A program made the position numbers and the translations under genes. A model generated the notes under the pieces. That model ran no database searches. It was not told the origin of the DNA and was given only the letters and a program-made list of their open reading frames with translations. Below, one piece after another: positions 41,146 to 51,500 of a stretch of DNA of 64,000 bases. How positions within the stretch are numbered: position 1 is the stretch's first letter; the number at the start of each line of letters is the position of its first letter. The stretch comes from a bacterium. Lineage in GTDB: Bacteria; Verrucomicrobiota; Verrucomicrobiia; Limisphaerales; RI-55. The stretch is from NCBI GenBank assembly GCA_016124235.1, contig WGOC01000013.1, forward strand, positions 310,001-374,000. Direction: 5' to 3'.

Positions 41146-41686
41146 TCGCGACTCCGAATTGATTGTTTGAGAGCGGTACAATCTTGCTTTTCCGTTCGCC
41201 GATGCGATCGGCCAAAAGCGCCCGCAGCTGTTCTTTTCCTCGCGCCAGCCGGGACATGACCGTTCCAATGGGCACGTCCAGGATGGCGGCTATTTCTTTG
41301 TATGAATGGTCTTGCAAATAAAACAACATGAGTGGTGCTCGATATAATTCTTCAACCTGCAGCAGCGTTTCCATCACGGTGTCGCCATCCAGGTCATTGA
41401 CGACCGTCGGGTTGATCACCGGCAACTGGTGCTCCACGGAACTCACTTCATGGTGCGGGAACCGGTTGCCTCGCCTGCGCGACCCTAGAAACTCCCGGTG
41501 CAAGGTCGTGAACAACCACGATTTGAGCTTCGACCGATCGCGTAGCTGATGGCCCTTCGTCGCCCATAAGTAAAACGTCTGCTGCGTTAGATCAAACGCC
41601 TCGGATTCGGCGCGCGTCAGGCTCAACGCAAACCGGTAGAGCGGCTGGTAAAACCGGTCGACCACGCCTTCAAATGCCGTATCCAT
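41138..41686 (-). CDS. ECF RNA polymerase sigma factor
   Basis: 182 residues. The start at 41686 (MDTAFEGVVDRFYQPLYRFAL) opens sigma region 2 (about 1-75), including AFDLTQQTFYLWATKGHQLRD and KSWLFTTLHREFLGSRRR. A linker of about 35 residues follows, then region 4 (about 107-160): LLQVEELYRAPLMLFYLQDH, SYKEIAAILDVPIGTVMSRLARG with the recognition helix. The frame continues upstream to 41884 inside the ceramidase-like gene and is ignored. It overlaps the following membrane gene by 8 bp, which strongly suggests a sigma/anti-sigma pair. Targets are unknown. Neither partner has a visible autoregulatory promoter that I can support. Confidence 0.93.
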   Translation of the reverse strand: MDTAFEGVVDRFYQPLYRFALSLTRAESEAFDLTQQTFYLWATKGHQLRDRSKLKSWLFTTLHREFLGSRRRGNRFPHHEVSSVEHQLPVINPTVVNDLDGDTVMETLLQVEELYRAPLMLFYLQDHSYKEIAAILDVPIGTVMSRLARGKEQLRALLADRIGERKSKIVPLSNNQFGVANG

Positions 41687-41777
41687 TACGCCTAGGAGTC
41701 CGATTCCTGACCGCTTATTCCAGCAAAATTTCGCGACTTCCGGGGGCCATCGATCAATGTCGCAACGAAGCAGTTGG

Positions 41778-43403
41778 TCATTTTGGCGGATCGAGTTGGG
41801 TTTGCGGTTCGCGCAGCAGGGCGTGCAGTCGGCGCAGGACCGCCAACCCCTCGTGGTGGACGACTTCCGCGACTTCGTGACCACCGGAATTCACCTCCCC
41901 ATAGGGCGCCTTGGAATTGTTGTACGTGTATGGCGGATTCACGTCCCATTGCGTCCGGGGAATGATGTAGCCGATCTCGTCATTGGCGAGATTGAATACC
42001 ATGTTCACCGTGCCATCCATTTCCGAACGCAACGGCGGGACCTCCACCGGGCTTCCGGGGAAATCATTTCCCTCGGGCGATTCGATTCCGCCGTCGACAA
42101 TCTCAGGATAAATCTCGCCCGGAATCGTAAGTATCTCGATGTCACCGATCCGCAAGGCGTCGATTTCGGTTTTGGCTTTGCCGTCATACCAGCCCGGATG
42201 AATCAATCCCAACATGATGGGCCAGCGATAGGTTCCTTCAATCGGTGCGAAGATCGTTTTGGCAACGCCGGCAATTCGGTGATTGGTCATCTGGATGGCT
42301 TTGTCGGACCGGAGCAGCTTGATCGTGCGAGCGGCCAGATTCTCTCCCAATGCCCGCGTCTTCCCAGAGCCATTTTCTTTGTGAACGGTGTGGCCATCAC
42401 GATCCGGCACGTCGACACCCAATGGCGTCATCAAACCGCCCACCGGCCCTTGAACAAAAACGCAAACGCCGCCGAACCCGGCAATCGCCGGCCCATTCGT
42501 CAGTCCCTGCTCCATCCCCTCGCGCCAGTAATGCACGTAGTCGGCGCTGAGCAGGAGATTGTCTCCCCCCATCGCTTCGGGATGATTCCCCCAGCTCACC
42601 AACGTCGCGATTGTTTGATCAGTGCCCGCATTGACGAACCGCACCGCATTCAGCGTGTGATCGTAGACCTTGGGCAAACGCGAATCGCGTACAAATCCCT
42701 GCTCATCGAGATACTCGTGGCCAATAATCGCGTCCGCCGGTTGGAGGTTTTTGACCGACTCAACAATCGCATCCCGAGACTTTTCCAGAATCGATTCGAC
42801 GTACGATTCATTGAACTTCGATGGGAATGGTCGATAACTCCAGATTCCCATCGTGTCCGGTCCGTCATGAGTGTGTGTGGAGGAAAATACGATGTGCGTG
42901 ATTCCCGGTTGCACTTGCTGAACCATCTTCCGCAGTTTGATGAAGCGTTCGTGTGTGAGGCCGACACAATCGATGCTCACCAGCACCACCGTTGTTTCGC
43001 GATGCCGAAACGCGATTGCCCGAGTGGACAGCGGGTCGTTCACCCCTTGGGCCGGCCGTTTCTCGTCGAAGCCCCCCATCCAGACCAGGTCGAAATCGCC
43101 GTTCTTATTTCGATCCTCGTACGTGTCCCCCTTTTCGGGTTCGAACTTGTGATTCCCGTCGCGGTCGGTCCACGTGTCGAACTTCGACAGGTCTGGCGTA
43201 ATGTCTCGTTTGGCGACGCCCACGAACAATGCATCCTGAGTGTTTTCATTGCGCGGAGCAGAAACAAATTCCTTATCGGCCCGATAGTCCCGATAAGGCC
43301 CCCACATCAGCATGCGCAAACCGATGAACGCGGTCAGCGCCAGAAGCACGAAAGTGACAAGGACACCGGTAAAGATTTTGTGCCTGCTAAAGAAACCGGG
43401 CAT
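41778..43403 (-). CDS. neutral/alkaline ceramidase-like hydrolase, membrane anchored
   Basis: 541 residues. One N-terminal membrane helix (IFTGVLVTFVLLALTAFIGL) anchors it. ALFVGVAKRDITPDLSKFD starts the family domain (V-G-x-A-x-x-D-I-T-P), and IVFSSTHTHDGPDTMG (about 158-173) gives the zinc-binding S-x-T-H-T-H-x-G-P motif. VSWGNHPEAMGG and LSADYVHYWREGMEQ follow, then PGEIYPEIVDGG. A family-foreign insert near residues 66-100 reads TDRDGNHKFE and EDRNKNGDFD, which look like calcium-binding D-x-D/N-x-D/N-G loops. It lacks the immunoglobulin-like C-terminal domain of full ceramidases. It probably acts on a lipid amide at the outer face of the inner membrane; the substrate is unproven. The sigma gene follows 91 bp downstream. 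Confidence 0.85.
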   Translation of the reverse strand: MPGFFSRHKIFTGVLVTFVLLALTAFIGLRMLMWGPYRDYRADKEFVSAPRNENTQDALFVGVAKRDITPDLSKFDTWTDRDGNHKFEPEKGDTYEDRNKNGDFDLVWMGGFDEKRPAQGVNDPLSTRAIAFRHRETTVVLVSIDCVGLTHERFIKLRKMVQQVQPGITHIVFSSTHTHDGPDTMGIWSYRPFPSKFNESYVESILEKSRDAIVESVKNLQPADAIIGHEYLDEQGFVRDSRLPKVYDHTLNAVRFVNAGTDQTIATLVSWGNHPEAMGGDNLLLSADYVHYWREGMEQGLTNGPAIAGFGGVCVFVQGPVGGLMTPLGVDVPDRDGHTVHKENGSGKTRALGENLAARTIKLLRSDKAIQMTNHRIAGVAKTIFAPIEGTYRWPIMLGLIHPGWYDGKAKTEIDALRIGDIEILTIPGEIYPEIVDGGIESPEGNDFPGSPVEVPPLRSEMDGTVNMVFNLANDEIGYIIPRTQWDVNPPYTYNNSKAPYGEVNSGGHEVAEVVHHEGLAVLRRLHALLREPQTQLDPPK

Positions 43404-43445
43404 GGGCGCATATTGAAACGATTTGTCCCAGCTCGACCAGCGGAA

Positions 43446-44291
43446 TCAGGGGCAAACCGACGAACCCGGTTCCTCGCCGGCTTTGTACCAAATCCAATTT
43501 GCGGTCTCTTCCTCGGGATAGGTCGAATTGTCCATCAGGCTCGAACGAAAATCAAAAAAGGCCGCGTGACCATCGACGAACAACACCGGCGAGAGAATCG
43601 GCTGGCCATTTGCCGTTCCGCGCATTTGCGTCGTCTTCCCTTTCGCCATGTGCCAACGCACATAATAGACCGGCGGGCAGCCGCCGCCCGGTCCATACGC
43701 GGAGCACGGCGGTTTGGTCTGCCAGTGATGCGCATGCGCGGACGGTTCTGTGAGCAGAATAAATTTGGCCGGTTTGCTAACCCAACCGAAGTGATTTCCA
43801 ATGGCGGTCCCGTGATTTCGATGAAGCGTGTTCTGCCAGATGGCACGATTGGAAACGTAGCTGTTTCCCATGGCGTTGAATTGCGTTGGCAAATGGCTCA
43901 CGCCATCGGGCTCGAGGTCAATTCCCCGGTCCTCGGGGCAGACGAATATCTCAAAATTGTTTGTGACATACTGGTTCAAGTCCCGCTTCTTCGCTTCGTC
44001 CAACCGTGATTCTTCAGTGCCACACCAAAGATCCCGGCGCACCGGATTTCCCCCAATTGGATCAGGAATCAAGTCGTCGTGGTCCGCTTCGTACATCGAT
44101 GCATAGGCGGCGATCTGCCGAAAATGGTTGAGACAAATCGTCTTCTTAGCCGCCCGGCGGGCACGCCCAAGTGCCGGTAAAATCAGCGCCGCCAGAATTG
44201 CGATGATGCCCACCACGACCAGCAGTTCGATCAATGTGAAGCCACGCCTGACGGATTGCCTGCGATGATTTGCGAATGGCGGTATGTGCAT
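43446..44291 (-). CDS. prepilin-type N-terminal methylation domain protein, H-X9-DG family (second copy)
   Basis: 281 residues. GAGGA lies 6 bases before the ATG at 44291 (an ATG directly before it, 44294, is also possible). The leader ends in [27 protein letters not shown], cut here as G/F-T-L-I-E, with the helix after it; [25 protein letters not shown] follows as in pilin-like DUF1559 relatives. In the C-terminal region, [18 protein letters not shown] carries the F-x-D-G-H-x ending. [19 protein letters not shown] precedes it. It is a paralogue by type of the gene at 2676, but the two are not close copies. Function unknown. It is divergent from cimA. Confidence 0.85.
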   Translation of the reverse strand: MHIPPFANHRRQSVRRGFTLIELLVVVGIIAILAALILPALGRARRAAKKTICLNHFRQIAAYASMYEADHDDLIPDPIGGNPVRRDLWCGTEESRLDEAKKRDLNQYVTNNFEIFVCPEDRGIDLEPDGVSHLPTQFNAMGNSYVSNRAIWQNTLHRNHGTAIGNHFGWVSKPAKFILLTEPSAHAHHWQTKPPCSAYGPGGGCPPVYYVRWHMAKGKTTQMRGTANGQPILSPVLFVDGHAAFFDFRSSLMDNSTYPEEETANWIWYKAGEEPGSSVCP

Positions 44292-44494
44292 CATTAATCC
44301 TCGATTCGATGATTTCAATCCTGCCCCTACGTTCCCCTATTTGCCCAAATCAGACACCGCTCGGTCGTTTCCCTCACGGACCTTCACCCGAAAGGTCAGC
44401 CGCGCGTCCCCATTTGGGCTTTCCTTTACCGCCGCCGCTCCCGTAGAAAACCCGTTCCCGGACGCCGATTTGTCGGCCAGCTGGGACTCAAGCC

Positions 44495-46063
44495 ATGAAA
44501 AAAGCGAAACCTGACGTCGAGATCTACGACACCACCCTGCGGGATGGATCGCAGGGCGAAGGCATTAACTTTTCCGCGACGGACAAGATTCGCATTGCCG
44601 AACGCCTCGATACGTTTGGCGTTCATTACATCGAAGGTGGGTGGCCCGGCTCCAACCCGAAGGACATGGAGTTTTTCAAACAAGCAGCGCGACGCAAGTG
44701 GAAGAACGCGCGGATCGCAGCTTTCAGCATGACTCGGCGCAAAGGCGTGGCCGTGGAATCGGACGAACTGATGCGGATGTTGCTCGGCGCCGAGACGCCG
44801 GTGGTGACCATCGTCGGCAAAACGTGGCTACTGCACGTCACCGAAGTGCTGCGCGCCAAGCCGGACGAAAATCTGGCGATGATAAGCGACACAATCCGTT
44901 ATCTGAAAGATCACAGCAAAACGGTCATTTACGATGCCGAGCACAGCTTCGACGGCTACAAAGACAAACCCGAATATTCTCTGGCAACTTGGCAGGCCGC
45001 AGAGAAAGCCGGGGCCGATTGCATCGTTCTTTGTGACACCAATGGTGGTTGCCTTCCCTCCGAGATCGCCCGGATCACGGCGTTTGCCAAAAGCAACCTT
45101 TCCACTCGCATTGGCATCCACACGCACGACGACATCGGCGTGGGCGTTGCAAATGCGTTGGCCGGACTCGACGCCGGAGCCACGCATGTGCAGGGAACGA
45201 TCAACGGCTACGGAGAACGCACCGGCAACTGCAGTTTGACCAGCGTCATTCCGCTCGTGCATTTCAAGATCAACAAAGTCGGCGTGCCGGCGACGTCGCT
45301 GCCCAAGCTCAAGGAGCTGTCCGAATTCGTCGATGAGATCGCCAACGTGCGTCACGATCCGCGCCGTCCATGGGTCGGCCAAACTGCCTTTGCGCACAAA
45401 GGCGGCATGCACGTTCACGCGATCGACCGGGTCGCTCGTAGTTACGAGCACATCAATCCGGAAGCCGTTGGCAACCACCGTCGCGTGCTGGTCAGCGACA
45501 TGTCCGGCCGGACCAACGTCGTGCTCAAGGCGAAGGAATTGGGCTTCAATCTGTCAAACGATACGCCAGAACTGAAAACGATCACCAACAAGGTCAAGGA
45601 ACTGGAAGGCCAAGGCTACGAATACGAAGCCGCCGAAGGCTCGCTCGCGCTGTTGATCAAACGCCTGCTCGAACATCGTGAACTGCCGTTTCAAATCTCC
45701 AGTTATCACGTCTCCATGCGACGCGACGATGGCAACTCAATCTGTCAGGCTGTCGTCAAAGTTCAGGTTGGCGATGAAACGGAACACACCGTTGCTGACG
45801 GGGATGGTCCCGTAAACGCACTCGATGGCGCGCTGCGCACCGCGTTGATTCGCTTCTTTCCAAAACTGAAGAAGGTCAACCTCATCGACTACAAAGTGCG
45901 GATCCTTGATTCGGGAACCGGCACCGCCGCGAAGACCCGTGTGCTGATTCAATCCACCGATGGCAAGGAGGAATGGGGCACCGTCGGCGTTCACGAAAAC
46001 ATCATCGAAGCCAGCCTCCAGGCGCTGGTCGATTCGATGGAGTATGCGCTGCTGTGGAAATAA
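44495..46063 (+). CDS. cimA: citramalate synthase
   Basis: 522 residues of the HMGL/isopropylmalate-synthase superfamily. It makes (R)-citramalate from pyruvate and acetyl-CoA, the threonine-independent route into isoleucine. IYDTTLRDGSQGEGINFSAT (residues 9-28) is the catalytic start with the R-D-G-x-Q motif; the variant order G-E-G-I-x-F-S is typical of the CimA branch rather than LeuA. HYIEGGWPGSNPKD (about 48), HTHDDIGVGVANALAG (about 209-224) with the metal histidines, and GTINGYGERTGNC (about 230) follow. The C-terminal regulatory domain is read from about 400 (VKVQVGDETEHTVADGDGPV). It stands alone on the plus strand, with no attenuator upstream. It links functionally to ilvN and ilvC in the window. 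Confidence 0.94.
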   Translation: MKKAKPDVEIYDTTLRDGSQGEGINFSATDKIRIAERLDTFGVHYIEGGWPGSNPKDMEFFKQAARRKWKNARIAAFSMTRRKGVAVESDELMRMLLGAETPVVTIVGKTWLLHVTEVLRAKPDENLAMISDTIRYLKDHSKTVIYDAEHSFDGYKDKPEYSLATWQAAEKAGADCIVLCDTNGGCLPSEIARITAFAKSNLSTRIGIHTHDDIGVGVANALAGLDAGATHVQGTINGYGERTGNCSLTSVIPLVHFKINKVGVPATSLPKLKELSEFVDEIANVRHDPRRPWVGQTAFAHKGGMHVHAIDRVARSYEHINPEAVGNHRRVLVSDMSGRTNVVLKAKELGFNLSNDTPELKTITNKVKELEGQGYEYEAAEGSLALLIKRLLEHRELPFQISSYHVSMRRDDGNSICQAVVKVQVGDETEHTVADGDGPVNALDGALRTALIRFFPKLKKVNLIDYKVRILDSGTGTAAKTRVLIQSTDGKEEWGTVGVHENIIEASLQALVDSMEYALLWK

Positions 46064-46065
46064 AT

Positions 46066-46623
46066 CTATCTGCGACGGTGTTTCTTCGCAGACGACTGCA
46101 CGGGCCGCTGCCTGGACGTCGCCTTTTTCTGTTTCCTCACCGGACTTATCGAGGCTCCACTTGGGAGTTCGTTCCGGGTTGCGAGTGAATGTCTCAACAC
46201 GGGAATCACCAGTCGGTCCTTGAGCCGGTTTGCGGCTTGTTTACTGACAAGGACGCGTTCAAGCGACAGAACTTTAACCTTTATATTCCCAATTTTCACC
46301 TCGATGGAGTTCTTCATCTCTTCGCCGTAGTCTCCCAGCCCACTCATGTTAATCACCAAGTCAAACGGTTGAGCACATTCGCCCACCAACATGGGTGGAT
46401 TCAAACTCATTGGTGGGACGTACGTGGCGCCAGCCCTGCGAACCGCCCGCACCATTCGGGGCTCGCCAAGATTCCTGAACCAGAGATCAATATCCTCGGT
46501 TACGACCGGGGCTCCCTGCAAGGCGGCAGCCGACAAACCAACGATCATAAACTCCACCTTAGCTTCCACCAACGCGGCAAGCAGGCGCAACTCAGCGTCG
46601 GAAATTGGCAAATCCGCGGCCAC
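46066..46623 (-). CDS. nucleotidyltransferase-fold protein, AbiEii/MenT-like
   Basis: 185 residues with a GTG start supported by CAGGAG eight bases upstream. EFMIVGLSAAALQGAPVV (about 24-41) followed at once by TEDIDLWF is the G-S/L-x(n)-D-x-D core of a minimal nucleotidyltransferase, near AbiEii/DUF6036-type proteins. The middle (MLVGECAQPFDLVINMSGLG) and a helical KVLSLERVLVSKQAANRLKDR match the rest of that fold. The last 40 residues are a Lys/Arg-rich tail. It overlaps the small gene upstream (46592-46822) by 32 bp, a toxin-antitoxin-like layout. A stand-alone housekeeping nucleotidyltransferase is the alternative. The stop lies 3 bp from the end of cimA, so the two genes converge. Confidence 0.72.
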   Translation of the reverse strand: MAADLPISDAELRLLAALVEAKVEFMIVGLSAAALQGAPVVTEDIDLWFRNLGEPRMVRAVRRAGATYVPPMSLNPPMLVGECAQPFDLVINMSGLGDYGEEMKNSIEVKIGNIKVKVLSLERVLVSKQAANRLKDRLVIPVLRHSLATRNELPSGASISPVRKQKKATSRQRPVQSSAKKHRRR

Positions 46624-46822
46624 GACGTAAGCTCCTGTTTAGACGTTCCAGGGGAGGTTGCTGCAGGGCGATGAGGGTCAACCGCACATCTTCAGGATCG
46701 GCGTCAGGATGACGTTCGATTACCAACTGAACATCGGTTGCCAATTGACGTGCCCAGCGAGCCCTGTCGGCATCTATTGCGGACTGGCGGATTTTCCTGT
46801 GCCCTAGATTGGTCTTGTCCAT
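46592..46822 (-). CDS. small helical protein, possible partner/antitoxin of the nucleotidyltransferase gene
   Basis: 76 residues starting at ATG 46822; a TTG at 46831 is also in frame. It is helical and charged (NLGHRKIRQSAIDADRARWA, then DADPEDVRLTLIALQQPPLE) and ends in a run of arginines. No DNA-binding motif can be named. The end overlaps the following nucleotidyltransferase-fold gene by 32 bp, so the two are translationally linked. Small gene first and nucleotidyltransferase second is the usual order of AbiE/MenAT-like toxin-antitoxin pairs. The ribosome site is weak. Confidence 0.55.
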   Translation of the reverse strand: MDKTNLGHRKIRQSAIDADRARWARQLATDVQLVIERHPDADPEDVRLTLIALQQPPLERLNRSLRRGRGFANFRR

Positions 46823-46925
46823 CGCGCCCAAATCATTCGTCCGACTTGGTTGAATTGCCAGTCACAATTTACGCCTCGCGGCGTCCAAATGCAGGAAAAC
46901 TGTCAACCATCCTCAACGTGACATA

Positions 46926-48395
46926 TCACGCAAACAGCTTCGTGACCGCACTGGCTTTGACCAACTCGCGGGGCTGGTTGAGGTGATTGTAAACGATCGT
47001 GCCCGGATCGATGCCGAACGCGTGATAAATCGTCGCCAGCATTTCCATCGGATGCACCGGCTCTTCTAGCGGACTTGAAGCGGTCTTGTCGGATTTGCCG
47101 TGGACGTAGCCGGCTTTTATTCCCGCCCCGCCAATCACCGATGTGTAGCAATAAGGCCAATGATCACGGCCGTCAGGGCTGTTTGAATTGCCGGACGTGC
47201 TGACACCCTTCTCCGGGCTGCGCCCAAATTCCCCGATCGCCACCACCAACGTTTCGCTGAGCAGGCCCCGTTGATCGAGATCCTCGAACAATGCACTCAA
47301 ACCCTGATCGAGCATCGGCGCGGACTGGTTTTTCATGCGCGCGTACAATCCAACATGGACGTCCCATGAATGGTTGTCGGAATTCGCCACCTTCGGCCAG
47401 ATCACTTCCACGACCCTTGTCCCCGCCTCGACCAATCGCCGCGCCAGCAGGCAGCTTTGCCCAAACGTATTTCGTCCATACCGATCGCGAACCCCGTCAT
47501 CCTCCTGATCAAGATCAAACGCATTCCGGGCCTTGCCGGAAACGATCAGACTGAGCGCGCGTTGGTAATAATCATCGAGTTTGTAGTTCTCGACCGCCTT
47601 CTCAATGTGCGGCATTTCCTTCTCGAGTGCGTCGCGCAATCGAGCGCGCCGGTCGAGCCTGGCCGCGAAGACTTCCTGCGGCAGTTTCAAGTCCTCGGTC
47701 TTGATATGATCCATCTTCGACATGTCCATGTCGTCGCCATCGGGATATAAATAGTAAGGGTCGTACGCCTTGCCGAGGAAGCCGGCGGTACCACCCTTGC
47801 CCACCACGTTCGATTCCTGCAATGGCCGCGGTAACATCACAAACGGCAGCATCGGTTCGGAGATCGGCTTCAATCGAATGATTTGTGATCCAAAGTTCGG
47901 AAAATCTTTCGGGCTCGGCGGCTCCAATTGGCCGGAAGGCGACACCTTGTCCGTCGTGTAACCGGTCATGATCTGGTAAATCGCCGCTGTGTGATTGAAC
48001 AAACCGTTCGGTGTGTAGCTCATCGACCGGACCATCGTAAATTTGTCGTTCACCTTCGCGAGCTTCGGCAGCAATTCAGTGAAATTCACGCCCGGAATCT
48101 TCGTTGAAATGTTGCTAAAGGGACTCTTGATTTTGTCCGGCACGTTCTCCTTCGGATCCCACAGGTCGAGGTGGCTGGGCCCGCCTTGCAGGTAGACCAT
48201 GATGATGCTCTTCGCCTTGCCCCAGCCGGAACCGCCGGCGTTCAGCGGCGTGCTGGCGTTGGCAGACAAGTTGAGCATCTGGCCCAACGAAAGGCCGAGC
48301 AACGAAGAGCCACCCAGCCGCAACAGATCGCGGCGGGTCATTTTCATTTCGGCATCGCACAGATCACTGCACGTGCCGCCGGGAAGATGAATCAT
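46926..48395 (-). CDS. DUF1501 domain secreted protein (module 2)
   Basis: 489 residues. The start [17 protein letters not shown] at 48395 has AAAGG about eight bases upstream. [21 protein letters not shown] (about 18-38) is a twin-arginine signal. [19 protein letters not shown] (about 63-81) and later [26 protein letters not shown] (about 376-389) and [13 protein letters not shown] are the DUF1501 landmarks. [19 protein letters not shown] near the end is the usual tail. It follows the 1707-residue cytochrome/WD40 gene on the same strand, 136 bp downstream, with a long inverted repeat (48421-48484) between them. Substrate unknown; exported. Confidence 0.92.
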   Translation of the reverse strand: MIHLPGGTCSDLCDAEMKMTRRDLLRLGGSSLLGLSLGQMLNLSANASTPLNAGGSGWGKAKSIIMVYLQGGPSHLDLWDPKENVPDKIKSPFSNISTKIPGVNFTELLPKLAKVNDKFTMVRSMSYTPNGLFNHTAAIYQIMTGYTTDKVSPSGQLEPPSPKDFPNFGSQIIRLKPISEPMLPFVMLPRPLQESNVVGKGGTAGFLGKAYDPYYLYPDGDDMDMSKMDHIKTEDLKLPQEVFAARLDRRARLRDALEKEMPHIEKAVENYKLDDYYQRALSLIVSGKARNAFDLDQEDDGVRDRYGRNTFGQSCLLARRLVEAGTRVVEVIWPKVANSDNHSWDVHVGLYARMKNQSAPMLDQGLSALFEDLDQRGLLSETLVVAIGEFGRSPEKGVSTSGNSNSPDGRDHWPYCYTSVIGGAGIKAGYVHGKSDKTASSPLEEPVHPMEMLATIYHAFGIDPGTIVYNHLNQPRELVKASAVTKLFA

Positions 48396-48420
48396 AATGC
48401 TGCCTTTCTCTTTCTCAGTA

Positions 48421-48484
48421 TCGTCCTCGTCGTCGCCCTTATTCTCGTCATCGAAATGGAAATCCCGGACGACGACGAGGACGA
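48421..48484. repeat. 15-bp inverted repeat of TCGTCC/GGACGA type between module 2 genes
   Basis: TCGTCCTCGTCGTCG at 48421-48435 is matched exactly by its complement at 48470-48484, with 34 bases between. I recall similar alternating Asp/Glu or Ser/Arg-coding repeats in intergenic regions of this phylum, without being able to check. It has no GTAG foot, so it is not of the REPIN families above. It could also fold in the mRNA of the 48532 gene, before the DUF1501 start. Confidence 0.6.
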
Positions 48485-48531
48485 AGGACGATTACGAAAT
48501 GGGTTCGCCGATTGCATTCGCAGTTGGTTCC

Positions 48532-51500
48532 CTACCGATTGAACAAAAACGAAGGTGTGTTGATCAGCGCCCAGGTCAGGTCCTGCGCCGCCGTCAAACG
48601 CTTATCTTCAAGTTGTCGCGCGCTCAGGTCCGCGTCCTTGCGCAGTTGAACCAGAACTGGATCGGTGAGCACGGGCCGTGTCGCTCGGGCAAGCTCGGTT
48701 TCCAGTTCCTTCAAATGCTCGTCCTCCGGCAAGGGCTTTCGCGCAAGCTCAACCGCAAAATCGCGCTTCAACATCTCCGGATCCAGCCGCCGGATGTGCG
48801 CCAGCAATGATGCCCGTTGTTCTTCATTCCGCTTTTGCTCGGGCAACTTGACCAATTCCCGAATTCCCGGGGGCAACCCTTCGGCCGTTGGCGCGGCATC
48901 AGTCGTAACCCACAAGCGGAAGCGGCCAATCTCGTTGCCCGGTTCGTAGCGATGTTGAATGAAGAACCGCAATACCACGCCGTTCGTATCAGCAATGGGA
49001 TGCTCAAACGCAAACGCCGCCCAGTGAGGTCGCCCGGTTTCGCCGCCGACACTCCAGCCTTCACGCCGCCCCTGTTCACCTTCGTTATTCCACGTCGCGC
49101 TCAGTTCCAGCCCTTTCGCATTGGTGTCGGAAGCACCAGCCACGATCTTCGTTCCGTCGAACTTGTTCTCGTTGGTTTTCGATGCGTATTGAACCGTAAA
49201 CTCGGTGACCGTAAAATCACCGTCGTGATGGCCCGGACCAAAGCCCGGCAACTCCGCGTCGGGCAGCGCTTCAAGTTTGACCCCGGTAATGTTCGTCAAC
49301 GTCGTGTCAGCAACGATCGTGTAAGTGGGCAGTTCACCGACACTCGGAATCGACTTCACCGAGCCGTCCGGTAGTTTGACCAACCGCGCGGAACCGCCAC
49401 CGTTCAAATCCTTCACGGTCACCGGATGCCAGACGGTGTTCAGTTGATTGGTTGAAAGTTCCGATTCCCAACTTCGCAACCGCTGATCCAACGCTGGCTC
49501 GTAAGCCGTCACGGCTGCCTCAGCGTCGGCAATTCGCTCGTTTCGAGCCCGTTCAGCGCTGGCAACTTTCGGGGCTCTTTCCACTAAATAATCAGTCAGC
49601 GCTTGCTCGGCTTTGGCGGTTGCTTCGGCGCGTTCCTTCTCCAACTTCGGCAGGCGCTCAGCCCAAGCCGACTCCGCCTTGGCCAGGGCGTTGGTCAACC
49701 TGGCATGTTCCTGATTCAGGCTGTCCTCGAATTTTTCAACCGACGCCATTTCATCTTCCGTCGCATGACGGTTCAACACACGAAGGAATAACTCGTCCGT
49801 CAATTTGCGATTGTCTTTTTGCTTGTTCACCAAGTCGCCCAACGCATTCTCCGGATCATTCACCGCCCCAGAAACAGCGGGACCGCTGAGCAACGACATC
49901 ACGGAACTCAACTTGATGTCGTTGTTACGCTCGCATTCGCAGGCACTCTCGCGCGGCGGCCGCCCCAAATTCGCCAGAAATCCGCTCGGCACATCAACGG
50001 CGGAATCAATGAGTTGTGCGGCACGAACTCCCGGCTTGGCGCCCGGAAAATCCGGCGTCGCACCGGTGACGGTGTAAACGGCATCCAACAGGACTTCAGC
50101 CGGCAGCCGACGCGGTAATGCATGCGAATAATTAATCTTGTCGTCGTCATTCCATTTGCCGGTGGCCAGCTCGAGTTGATAGGTCCGCGACTGGCAAATC
50201 TGCCGCAGGATGTGCCTTGTGTTGAATCCGCTCTCGATAAACTCACGAGTGAGATGCTCGAGCAATTCCGGGTTGGTCGGCGGATTGCCCGCGCGGATGT
50301 CGTCCAGCGGCTCAATCAGGCCAACGCCCATCAGGTAACCCCAGAGCCGGTTCACGTAACTCATCGCGAAATAGCGGTTATCCGGCGAGGTGATCCAGTC
50401 AGCCAGTTCGGCCCGGCGAGCCTCGTTCGTTTCTTCCGGCTCCGTTTCGGCCGGGTAAGGAAATTTCGCCGGTACGACTTGTCCCGTGCGATTGTGTTTC
50501 ACTGACCCTTCGTGACTGTCCGAAATGATCTCGAACAACGGCGTCGCGCCCTCGACCGCCGTGCCGCCGATCATGCGATTGCCACTGGCTTCATCCTTTT
50601 TGCGGTCCACCTGCGCGAAGTATTGCGCCAAATTGTAGTATTGATCCTGCGTCCAACGCTCGAACGGATGGTCGTGGCATTTGTTGCAATTAAACCTCGT
50701 CGCGAGGAACAACTGCGTCGTGTTTTCCATCGCCTCGGTTGGCTCCCGTAATATCTTCCAGTACGACGCCGCCGGATTCTCCTTGGTGGAACCCGATGCC
50801 GTCAGGATCGATCGCACAAATTGATCATACGGCACATTCCGCGCGATTTCGTTATGGATCCAATCGCGAAACAATTGCGCGCCTTCGACACCCAGGTACT
50901 TGCGGTTGACCTGCAACAGGTCGGCCCATTTCAACGTCCAATGATCGATGAATTCCGGGCTGCTGATCAGCCGCTCGATCAACGCATCCCGTTTGCTGCG
51001 CTGGTCCCGTTTGTTGGCGAGGAATTCGCGCACCTGATCCGCCGTCGGTGGTAAGCCAACCAAATCAAGCGACACGCGCCGGACGAACTCAGCATCTGAA
51101 CAAACGTCGCTCGGCAGGATTTTCATCCGCTTCCACTTGGCGGCCACCAGCTCATCAATACGATTGTAGACAGGCGGCTCCTTCCAAGCAAAACCACCGC
51201 GATCGCCCATGACCGTGAGAGTTGTGGCGACATAATTGCCCTCATAGCGGGCGAGAATCGGCGCCTCGCCGCGTCGTAGGGTCGTCAACAGCGCACCTTC
51301 GTCGGCTGATGCCACGTCGGTATTCCCACTTGTGACGAATGCCTCGGCCGTCACGTCACGCGTAGCTCCATCCGCGTAGGTGGCGGTGATCTTCATCTGT
51401 TGCCGCGAACCGATCCGCTGTGCCACCGGGTTGTGCGGAAAGATATCAATGCTCGTAACACGGGGTGACTTCACATCCAGCTTGGCGCCGTTGGCGATCC

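Noticed and set aside
41757-44009. A 750-codon open frame on the plus strand
   Set aside because: It lies antisense to the ceramidase-like and pilin-like genes, is rich in His/Arg/Gln as expected from the reverse strand of G+C-rich genes, and shows no domain.
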